Assembly: GCF_009827455.1 (NCBI RefSeq)
Contig: NZ_WTYZ01000001.1
Span: 1,054,001-1,118,000 of the forward strand
Direction of reading: 5' to 3'
DNA from: Pontixanthobacter aestiaquae
GTDB taxonomy: Bacteria > Pseudomonadota > Alphaproteobacteria > Sphingomonadales > Sphingomonadaceae
Length of the DNA: 64,000 bases
Program-made: the position numbers and the translations under genes
Notes under the pieces: generated by a model
The model's database searches: none
What the model was told of the DNA's origin: nothing
What the model saw: only the letters and a program-made list of their open reading frames with translations
Shown: piece after piece, positions 34,200 to 41,635 of the stretch
How positions within the stretch are numbered: position 1 is the first letter of the stretch
How the letters are laid out: every line of letters begins with the position of its first letter

Positions 34200-35113
34200 T
34201 ATCCGGTTCTGAGCAGACTCCGCACTTTGCTGAGTGCGCCCGTGCGCTCTGCCAAGCTCTTGGCGCCCGCAATGCCCGCATCAAACGCATCAACTGACTT
34301 CAGCAGCATTCGGTTCGCGACTTCGCCTTTGAGCAGGAAGAACGAGCATGCCTCGACGCTATCGGTGCCGAACATGGCTTTGTGTGCGCCGTCGCCCTCG
34401 GTGAAATCGAAATGGCGGTAGCGTTGTTCGGCGAAGAGGCGATCCAGGGCTTCGAGTTGTAGGACTGTGCCGGGGGATAGCCGGGCGTGGTCGGGATCGT
34501 AGCCAAGGAAGGCGTAGCTGATTGTTGCCCCGTCAATTGGTAGATAGAGATAGCTTACCGGCCTGCCATCGGCACACAGCAGATAGGCGCGGACATTGTC
34601 ATCGGCGGCCAGACGCTTGCGCTCGGCATGGGCTTCGTCACTTTCGGGCAGCCCTGCGTCGAGCGATTTTGCCTGATAGGTGCGCCGCGACAAAGGAAGC
34701 GCGAGATCGCGGAACGTGTCCATCTCGTCAGGTGCGCGGTACTCGCGGAACTCTACCTCGCCGCCGATATCTTTGATAAGTTTGCGATGCTTGCGGCGCA
34801 GGGTGGAGCGCGTCTTCGAAGAGAACCGGCCCATGTAATCGTCAAAGCTGCCGTTCATGTCGATGTAGTGGCGGCGATAGGTCTGGATGCCGCCTGCAAC
34901 CATTTCGGGATTGTCGCGCAGCATCTGCGGCAATGCATCAGCGGGCGCCGACAGAATGCGGTAGCCATCCTGATGGTCGGATAATTTGGGCAGCGATGGG
35001 CTTTTGCCCTCGATCACCTCGGGCAGTGTCATCGACACGTTCTCGAGCGCTTTGGGCACGGAAAACAGTACCTTTGATCCGACAACAAACTTGATAGGTG
35101 TCATGTCGCTCAT
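34199..35113 (-). CDS. GNAT-fold acetyltransferase (BcsL/CelD-like)
   Basis: A 304-residue protein with the FemAB/GNAT_6-type pattern: FSSKTRSTLRRKHRKL in the middle followed by SYLYLPIDGATISYAFLGYDPDHARLSPG and YRHFDFTEGDGAHKAMFG. This group includes proteins acting in exopolysaccharide or cell-envelope biosynthesis. It overlaps the stop of the polysaccharide deacetylase gene (TGATG if the second ATG is used; the first gives ATGA). The ribosome site GGGAG is better spaced for the second ATG. Pairing with a deacetylase suggests N-acyl exchange on an amino sugar, as inference. Confidence 0.72.
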   Translation of the reverse strand: MSDMTPIKFVVGSKVLFSVPKALENVSMTLPEVIEGKSPSLPKLSDHQDGYRILSAPADALPQMLRDNPEMVAGGIQTYRRHYIDMNGSFDDYMGRFSSKTRSTLRRKHRKLIKDIGGEVEFREYRAPDEMDTFRDLALPLSRRTYQAKSLDAGLPESDEAHAERKRLAADDNVRAYLLCADGRPVSYLYLPIDGATISYAFLGYDPDHARLSPGTVLQLEALDRLFAEQRYRHFDFTEGDGAHKAMFGTDSVEACSFFLLKGEVANRMLLKSVDAFDAGIAGAKSLAERTGALSKVRSLLRTG

Positions 35114-36087
35114 CATCCGCTCCCGTAGAGCGTATTGGAAAGGGCTTGTTCGGCGATCCGCAGACCCGAGCGGACTTGGCTGAGGGGTAGGGGTTTGGCG
35201 GCAAGATTGCCATGAATCGGAATAGGCGGATTGCCGGCGTAAGTTGCCGAGGTCACACCCTCTATTTTCGCAAGGCCAGCGCAGAAACTGTCGAAGCGGT
35301 TTTTGACGATCCGGTTGATCTTGCTTCGATCGCGGCTGAGCAGTTCGAAACTATGCGATACGATGGTAAAACTCGGAATGTTCTGTGCGCGGGCATGGCG
35401 AAGCGCAGCCAGCATTTCCCAGGCCGAGAGCGCAGTGATCTGTGCATGTCGTAACGTTCCGCCGAAGCTGTCGATACAGCCTACCGGCACTTCGACAAGG
35501 CCCTCGTGCATTTGCGGCAAACGATCCTCTGAGGTAAGCGAGATATCGCAATATCCGTCGGCGATGCCCGGACAATGGCTGGTCTCGTATCCGATCCCGA
35601 TCTGCTTGAGCGCCCGCAACGTATCGTCGTTGGAGCCGTAATTGCCTGACCGGAATGCAATTGGGGCAGGGGCTCCTGCGGCCATCAGCGTGGATTTGGC
35701 GTAGTCAAGAATTTGCACCTGCTCTTCGAGAGTGAAATCCTTGATGTTGGTGCTGGTACGGTCACCCAACGGGTTCTCGTCCCCAGCCAGTTCAAGCCAC
35801 TCCGTATGGACGTGCAACTGCACATCGTGGCCGCGGGTTATGATTGGCTCAACGATATCGGTAATGGCTTCGACGCCCCAGACCAGCGCGGGCATCGGAT
35901 CGACAAAGAACACGCCTTTCAGGCTATTCCGGTCTAATACATCCATCTGGTATTCGACGCCGACATTCCCGTCCTGCGTTGCGCAGGCAATCGAGCGCGC
36001 GAAATTCTCTGAACGCAGCCCAGTGCCTTCTGCTTTGGCGAAGCCTGCAGAATATTCGGTGTCGATGGTGATATAAACCGCCGTCAT
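35113..36087 (-). CDS. Polysaccharide deacetylase family protein (NodB-like fold)
   Basis: A 324-residue protein opening with a metal-site Asp in VYITIDTEYSAG and continuing with GHDVQLHVHTEW, where the two histidines fit the HxxxH metal motif, and AFRSGNYGSN, the conserved Arg motif. These are the motifs of carbohydrate esterase 4-like deacetylases. No signal peptide is seen, so it may be cytoplasmic. It follows the MoCF-domain gene by 62 bases and overlaps the GNAT gene, suggesting an operon acting on an N-acetylated sugar. I prefer the ATG before TAVYITIDTEY over one four codons earlier. Confidence 0.8.
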   Translation of the reverse strand: MTAVYITIDTEYSAGFAKAEGTGLRSENFARSIACATQDGNVGVEYQMDVLDRNSLKGVFFVDPMPALVWGVEAITDIVEPIITRGHDVQLHVHTEWLELAGDENPLGDRTSTNIKDFTLEEQVQILDYAKSTLMAAGAPAPIAFRSGNYGSNDDTLRALKQIGIGYETSHCPGIADGYCDISLTSEDRLPQMHEGLVEVPVGCIDSFGGTLRHAQITALSAWEMLAALRHARAQNIPSFTIVSHSFELLSRDRSKINRIVKNRFDSFCAGLAKIEGVTSATYAGNPPIPIHGNLAAKPLPLSQVRSGLRIAEQALSNTLYGSG

Positions 36088-36149
36088 GCGCGCAGGCATA
36101 GCGGGGACAGGTTAAGGTTGCGTTTGCTGTCTTTTTTGGGGCCGCAGCG

Positions 36150-36905
36150 TCAGATTCCGCCGGGCGTGAAATCGAAGCCCAGCTCGCCCAGGCCCTCGCA
36201 CAGCACATGCATGCAGCTTTGCAACGCATCAGCGTCGGTGGAGCGGATCACGAAGTTCGATCCAACCTTGCCTTCGCGGAAGAAAGGGTAGCTGCCGATC
36301 TGGCAGTTTTCATGCGCTTTCTCGACTTCACGGAGCAGGCTAGAGACCTCGCTTTCGGGAATAAATCCGCCGACTGTTTCGGACAGCAAATGCGCGCCGC
36401 CCTCCAGCGTTCCAGTCAGAGCATCCAGCATTCCGGCAGTGATATGCGGGACGCCGGCCATCAGGTGGACATTGCCGATCTTGATACCCGGTGCGCCGGA
36501 TTTGCGGTTGGGAATAAGCTCTGCGCCCTCGGGAGCACGCGCCATGCGCAAACGGCCTTCATTGAGCCCGCCTTTGTCGGAGTAGTACTTTTCTAGGATC
36601 GCCCGGGCGTCAGGATGGATGATGACCTCGACACCCAGCGCTTCCGCCACCGCATCGACAGTGATATCATCATGTGTGGGACCAATGCCGCCGGTGGTGA
36701 AGAGGTAATCATTCTGCGCGCGCAGAATGTTGACCGCCTCGACAATCCGCTCCTGCACGTCAGGCACCACGCGGACCTCGTCCAGCCGGATGCCTTGCAC
36801 CTGCAGCCAGCTCGCGACCTGCGCGATGTTTTTGTCATGCGTCCGGCCGGAGAGAATTTCATCCCCGATCACGACCAGTCCGGCAGTGTAAATCTTGTCA
36901 GTCAT
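36150..36905 (-). CDS. CinA N-terminal (MoCF) domain protein
   Basis: A 251-residue protein with the molybdopterin-binding-like fold seen in the N-terminal half of CinA: AGLVVIGDEILSGRTHDKN, FTTGGIGPTHDDITVDAVAEALG and MAGVPHI. The C-terminal PncC-type nicotinamide-mononucleotide amidase domain found in full CinA is missing. Stand-alone proteins of this type occur in alphaproteobacteria and may be pyrophosphatases for nucleotides such as ADP-ribose or CoA. The start is ATG at TDKIYTAG. It heads the operon with the deacetylase and GNAT genes, though a functional link is not obvious. Confidence 0.85.
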   Translation of the reverse strand: MTDKIYTAGLVVIGDEILSGRTHDKNIAQVASWLQVQGIRLDEVRVVPDVQERIVEAVNILRAQNDYLFTTGGIGPTHDDITVDAVAEALGVEVIIHPDARAILEKYYSDKGGLNEGRLRMARAPEGAELIPNRKSGAPGIKIGNVHLMAGVPHITAGMLDALTGTLEGGAHLLSETVGGFIPESEVSSLLREVEKAHENCQIGSYPFFREGKVGSNFVIRSTDADALQSCMHVLCEGLGELGFDFTPGGI

Positions 36906-36961
36906 GCTCGCGGCGTAGGGCATCCATTGCCCTAGGTGAAGAGCCTAAGCAGAGGGAAGAG

Positions 36962-38467
36962 CTACTCGGCCGCTTCCAATTGTTCGTCCGCATTGACGGC
37001 ATTTGCGCCTGCTTTGCGCAAGGACAGGATGCCGTCTTCAACCGGGCCGTCCTTCATGACCTTGCGGTCCGTGACATATTCCTGATTGAGCCGCCACGGA
37101 TAGGCGACGGCGTTCTTCGGCATGATATGCTTGCTGCGCTGGATATATCCGCTGGAGAAGTCGAAAATATCGTCCTCCTCCAACCCATGATCGTCTGGAA
37201 GAACCGGCATAGCCACATCGCTGCCTTTGGCCTGCATCGTGTTGAGTACACGGCAGATATAGTCCGAATTGACGTCGGCCCGCAATGTCCAGCTGGCGTT
37301 GAGATAGCCGAACACAACCGCCAGATTGGGCAGGTTGGAGAACATGCAGCCTTTGTAATAAAACCGCTCCGCAAAATCGACCGGCACGCCGTCTTGGCTG
37401 ACAGCGATTTTGCCCCCGACTGCCAGTTTCAGGCCGGTCGCGGTGATAATGATATCGGCTTCCAGAATAACACCATTGTCCAACTCTATCCCGTTCTCGA
37501 CGAATTTTGAGATCTTCGCAGTAACGATGCTCGCTTTATCCGCCTTCATCGCCTCGAACAGATCGGCGTCAGGCACAAGGCACAGGCGCTGGTCCCATGG
37601 ATCATAGGGCGGGGTGAAAGTCGGCTCGTCGTAATTATCTTTGCCCAGCGCTTTCACAATAGCTTTCTTAAGCATTTTTTTCACACGCTCGGGCTTCTTG
37701 CGAGCCTGTTTGAACGCGAAGTCTTGCAGCTTCACATTCTTCCAGCGGGTGATTTTATAGGCGGTTTCTTCGGGCAGAACTTTGCGCAGGAAATTGGCCA
37801 GCCGGTCTTTGGCCGGGCGTGAGAACATCCATGTCGGTGTGCGCTGCAGCATCGTCACATGCTCGGCCTTATCCGCCATAGATGGAACGATTGTCACAGC
37901 GGTTGCGCCTGAACCGATCACGACGACTTTCTTTCCGGCATAATCAAGATCTTCGGGCCAGAATTGCGGGTGCACAACCTGACCTTTGAAATCGCCAAGT
38001 TCAAAGCCGGGATCATGGGCCTCGTCATAGTCGTAATAGCCCGAGCCGAGATACAGGAAGTTAGCCGTCAGCAGTGTTCGCGAGCCGTCTGCTAGCTCTG
38101 CCGTCACATGCCAGCGCGCTTCGTCGCTGCGCCAATCGGCAGCAATGATCTTATGGTTATAGCGGATGTGCTTGCGGATATCGCGCTCATCCACAATCGT
38201 GTTGAGATATTCCAGAATGGAGGGACCATCGGCGATAGTTTTCTCGTGCTTCCATGGCTCGAACACAAAGCCCAGCGTGTGCATGTCGGAGTCCGAACGA
38301 ATGCCTGGATAACGGAACAAATCCCATGTCCCACCGAGATTCTCACGCCGCTCGACAATGGCGTAGGAGCGCCCCGGGCACTCCATTTCAAGATGCGCTG
38401 CCATGCCAATTCCGGAAATTCCGGCGCCGACAATCAAAACATCAAAATCTGGTGGGGTGGCCAGCAT
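36962..38467 (-). CDS. Flavin-containing monooxygenase (Baeyer-Villiger type)
   Basis: A 501-residue FAD/NADPH enzyme with two Rossmann motifs (VLIVGAGISGIGMAAHLE and KVVVIGSGATAV) flanking the BVMO fingerprint FKGQVVHPQFWPEDLD (FxGxxxHxxxWP/D). It resembles bacterial cyclohexanone- and EthA-like monooxygenases. It should insert oxygen into ketones or oxidise sulphur or nitrogen compounds; substrate unknown. I start at MLATPPDFDV, which has a GGAGAGAG ribosome site, rather than the 41-codon upstream frame. The divergent TonB-dependent receptor 107 bases away might share regulation. Confidence 0.9.
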   Translation of the reverse strand: MLATPPDFDVLIVGAGISGIGMAAHLEMECPGRSYAIVERRENLGGTWDLFRYPGIRSDSDMHTLGFVFEPWKHEKTIADGPSILEYLNTIVDERDIRKHIRYNHKIIAADWRSDEARWHVTAELADGSRTLLTANFLYLGSGYYDYDEAHDPGFELGDFKGQVVHPQFWPEDLDYAGKKVVVIGSGATAVTIVPSMADKAEHVTMLQRTPTWMFSRPAKDRLANFLRKVLPEETAYKITRWKNVKLQDFAFKQARKKPERVKKMLKKAIVKALGKDNYDEPTFTPPYDPWDQRLCLVPDADLFEAMKADKASIVTAKISKFVENGIELDNGVILEADIIITATGLKLAVGGKIAVSQDGVPVDFAERFYYKGCMFSNLPNLAVVFGYLNASWTLRADVNSDYICRVLNTMQAKGSDVAMPVLPDDHGLEEDDIFDFSSGYIQRSKHIMPKNAVAYPWRLNQEYVTDRKVMKDGPVEDGILSLRKAGANAVNADEQLEAAE

Positions 38468-38489
38468 TGTTCTCTCTCCTACTGACAGT

Positions 38490-38503
38490 GTTGTAAGCAC
38501 AAC
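38490..38503. promoter_or_regulatory. Candidate operator GTTGT-AAGC-ACAAC between monooxygenase and receptor
   Basis: A perfect inverted repeat (5-base arms, 4-base spacer) lies in the 106-base gap between divergently transcribed monooxygenase and receptor genes, a good place for a shared repressor or activator. No regulator gene is adjacent. Confidence 0.3.
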
Positions 38504-38573
38504 TGGACCGCAAATGCGAGTCTGGTTGCAATTAAATACTGACGTAAGCGTAAAGTGGCGATAGGGCGCCAGC

Positions 38574-40598
38574 ATGCGTTTCTCTCCCAAACTTGCCGCC
38601 TATTTGCTTCCATTGCTGTTCGCTACATCAGTCTTCGCACAAGACGGCACGACCGATGAGACAGGCGATGATGTCATCGTTGTGACAGGAAAGGGTCTAG
38701 AGGATTCGCCTGCCACACCGGCCTATTCCTCGGTCACATTGGAGCGCGATTTGATCGTCACGTCCGGCTCCGGGCGGATCGAAGATGTGCTGTCATCTGT
38801 TGCAGGTTTCCAGCAATTCCGAAGGGCGGATAGTCGTAGCTCCAACCCGAGCGCGCAGGGTGTTACCTTACGCGCCCTTGGCGGCAATGCGACAAGCCGC
38901 GCGCTGGTGTTGCTCGATGGTGTGCCGATGGCTGATCCGTTTTTTGGCTACATCCCTCTCAGTGCGATTACGCCGGAGCGACTGGATAGCATTCGTGTCA
39001 CACGTGGCGGCGGGGCAGGGCCATTTGGATCGGGGGCGTTGGCAGGCACAATCGAGCTCAACAGCGCTGATGCGGATACGCTTGGGCCGGTAAGCGGCTC
39101 GGTCTTGGTAAATGATCGCGGTGAAACTGAGGCCAGCGGAAGCATCGCGCAAAACCTCGGTGCCGGCTTTGCAGTGGTCAGCGGCCGTTGGGATCGCGGG
39201 CAGGGGTTCTTCACCACGCCGGATAACCAGCGAGTTCCCGCCACTGCGCGCGCTGCTTTCGATAGCTGGTCTTTTGGAGTGCGCGGTGTTGCGCCGGTCT
39301 CTGATGATATCGAGCTGCAAGCGCGCGCTTTGGTGTTCAATGACGAGCGTACCTTGCGTTTCGATGGCGCGGACAGTTCGAGTGAGGGAGCCGATGCCAG
39401 CATCCGCTTGGTCGGGCGGGGCGATTGGCAGTTTGATGCAGTCGCCTATCTGCAAGCCCGCAATTTCTCCAACGTGGTGATTTCTTCGACGCGGTTTGTG
39501 CGCGTTCTCGATCAGCGCAATACGCCTTCGACCGGACTTGGCGGTAAGCTGGAAGTCAGGCCACCTGTGGGTGCAGATCACGTGCTACGCGTTGGGGTCG
39601 ATTACCGCCGGTCCTCGGGCGAATTGCAGGAGGAGGCCTATAGCGCTTTCACTGGCAATTTGCGCGAACGCCGCCGCGCTGGCGGGCGCAACAGCGACTT
39701 CGGTATTTTTATCGAGGATGACTGGTCGATTGGCGATCTTGTCCTGACCGGCGGTATCCGTGCAGACCGGACCGTAATCGAAAACGGCTTCTTCCGTGCG
39801 GAGGATGCCAGCAACGCTCTGGTATCCGAAACTATCGCGCCGGACCGCGCGGATTGGTCATTTTCCTATCGCGCAGGCGCATCCTATCAAGCGGGTGACG
39901 CAGTGCGTTTGCGCGCAGCGGCCTATCGCGGATTGCGGCTACCGACGCTCAATGAACTGTATCGGCCCTTCGTGGTATTCCCGGTCGTCACGCAGGCGAA
40001 TGCGGCGCTCGAAAATGAGCAGCTTGAGGGCTTCGAGGCAGGGGTGGATTTCATTCCAGCAGATGGTGTCGAGTTCAACATTACAGCCTTCGATAACCGC
40101 GTCGAAAACGCCATCGCCAATGTCACGCTAACGCCAACCTTGCGGCAACGCCAGAACCTGCCTGCTATCGACGCGCGGGGCATCGAGGCGGGTGCGTCCG
40201 TCACGCGCGGTCAGATCAGCTTCAATGGAACGCTGGCCTATACCGATGCGACAGTGGACGGCAGTGGCGCATCCATTGCGCTGGATGGCAACCGCCCGCC
40301 GCAAACGCCGGAATTTGCCGCGAGCGCCACGGTAGCATGGAAGCCCGCAAATGGTTGGTTGCTCTCAACGACACTCCGCCATGTCGGCGCTCAGTTCGAA
40401 AGCGATCAAGAGACCGATCTGTTGCCCGCTGCGACGACGCTCAACGCATTTGCGCAAATCCCGATTACCGGAAAATTCTCGCTCGTCCTGCGCGGCGAAA
40501 ACCTGTTCGACGAAACGATCGTGACGCGCAATTCCAATGGTGCGTTGGATCTTGGCGTTCCGCGGACCATATGGGGCGGCGTCCGCTTCGGCTTCTAA
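38574..40598 (+). CDS. TonB-dependent receptor
   Basis: A 674-residue outer-membrane receptor. Residues 1-23 are a signal peptide (ending VFAQ), residues ~50-165 a plug domain (PSAQGVTLRALGGNATSRA and RGGGAGPFGSGALAGTIEL) and the rest a beta-barrel ending in a terminal phenylalanine (VRFGF). Barrel length suits siderophore- or vitamin-type receptors, but no ligand is indicated. It is divergent from the flavin monooxygenase, and its TAA overlaps the TAG of the convergent acyltransferase on CTAA. Confidence 0.9.
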   Translation: MRFSPKLAAYLLPLLFATSVFAQDGTTDETGDDVIVVTGKGLEDSPATPAYSSVTLERDLIVTSGSGRIEDVLSSVAGFQQFRRADSRSSNPSAQGVTLRALGGNATSRALVLLDGVPMADPFFGYIPLSAITPERLDSIRVTRGGGAGPFGSGALAGTIELNSADADTLGPVSGSVLVNDRGETEASGSIAQNLGAGFAVVSGRWDRGQGFFTTPDNQRVPATARAAFDSWSFGVRGVAPVSDDIELQARALVFNDERTLRFDGADSSSEGADASIRLVGRGDWQFDAVAYLQARNFSNVVISSTRFVRVLDQRNTPSTGLGGKLEVRPPVGADHVLRVGVDYRRSSGELQEEAYSAFTGNLRERRRAGGRNSDFGIFIEDDWSIGDLVLTGGIRADRTVIENGFFRAEDASNALVSETIAPDRADWSFSYRAGASYQAGDAVRLRAAAYRGLRLPTLNELYRPFVVFPVVTQANAALENEQLEGFEAGVDFIPADGVEFNITAFDNRVENAIANVTLTPTLRQRQNLPAIDARGIEAGASVTRGQISFNGTLAYTDATVDGSGASIALDGNRPPQTPEFAASATVAWKPANGWLLSTTLRHVGAQFESDQETDLLPAATTLNAFAQIPITGKFSLVLRGENLFDETIVTRNSNGALDLGVPRTIWGGVRFGF

Positions 40599-41635
40599 GT
40601 TACCGAACAACGCTGTTTGTCCATTCCCATTGAAACCAGAAGCGCGTTTTCCGCTTGCTGAGCCTTAAAGACGTCCTTGCTGTCCATGCCTTTCCAATCG
40701 GCGAGGATCAGCGATTGCGCCACCGCTCCACCCAGCGTGGTTCCCGGGCCTGTGATGATAAACAGATCGGGCGCAAATTCGCGTGCTGAGACTTCAATGG
40801 CGCGGGTGAAGTCGTAGGTTTCGATCACCTGATAGCCGAGTGTGTAGTCCCATAATGCCTGTGTGTCGCTGGCATGCGGCCACCAGATTGCACCGCGCCC
40901 GTCCACCATGGGAATGTCGGGTTGCCCGAACAGATTGGCCGTAAGCAGGTCGCGCCCCTTCTCGGCTACAGGCTGCTGCAGAGGCGTGTGAAAGGCAGCA
41001 TGATTGCCAAGCCGCATCGGGAAGCGTCCGTCGATAGGCTCGACTGTACTCTCAAAGGCTTTCAAACCAGCTTCGTTGCCCGCGAGCACCAGCATTCCGC
41101 CCAAGTGGATGGAAGGTGACAGAGTATGATCCGCGCGCGCATCAATCTCTTCGGCAATGCTCAGCAGTTCATCGCGCTTAGCCAGAGTGGGCACCCAATC
41201 ATCGCCAAGGAACGGATAGACAAGCTGCCCGCCGATTAGGGCCTCTTGCATCAAAGTGCCCATGGTGTTGGCGACTTTGAAGCCATCCTCGGGCGACGTA
41301 GCGCCAGCACAGGCGAGGGCGGAATACCAACCCATCGAATTGCCCGTCACCGCGATCACATCAATGGCCGCGCGGTCAATACTCATGAAATCGCCCAAAG
41401 TGGCGGCAAAAATCAGGCCCGAGGCATTGTCCCCGCGCGAATGTTTGGCGAGGCTGAAGCGGTCCGCACCGTCCAATGCCGAAAGCGTTTCCTGATCGCG
41501 TGCGCTGCGCTGAGCATCGAATTTGTTAAGCAGCTGCTGGTCAGGGAAGTGCTTCCGCAGATATCCCAGTTCGGCCTTGTTATAAGTCCCGCGACCGGGG
41601 CAGATGACGACTGCAGTCTTCTTGGTAGTGCTCAC
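40595..41635 (-). CDS. FabD-like acyltransferase with altered substrate site
   Basis: A 346-residue acyltransferase of the ACP S-malonyltransferase (FabD/AT) fold. The nucleophile is Ser100 in TGNSMGW (GxSxG; FabD has GHSLG), and the catalytic His is probably His216 in AAFHTPLQ, similar to FHSPLM of polyketide AT domains. The Arg that in FabD binds the malonyl carboxylate (in RGxxMQ) is replaced by Met125 (TMGTLMQEA), which argues against a malonyl substrate. The start is GTG and overlaps the E1-fusion stop as GTGA, so they are coupled. I infer transfer of a monocarboxylic or branched acyl group. FAD, TPP or carrier motifs are absent. Confidence 0.7.
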   Translation of the reverse strand: MSTTKKTAVVICPGRGTYNKAELGYLRKHFPDQQLLNKFDAQRSARDQETLSALDGADRFSLAKHSRGDNASGLIFAATLGDFMSIDRAAIDVIAVTGNSMGWYSALACAGATSPEDGFKVANTMGTLMQEALIGGQLVYPFLGDDWVPTLAKRDELLSIAEEIDARADHTLSPSIHLGGMLVLAGNEAGLKAFESTVEPIDGRFPMRLGNHAAFHTPLQQPVAEKGRDLLTANLFGQPDIPMVDGRGAIWWPHASDTQALWDYTLGYQVIETYDFTRAIEVSAREFAPDLFIITGPGTTLGGAVAQSLILADWKGMDSKDVFKAQQAENALLVSMGMDKQRCSVT

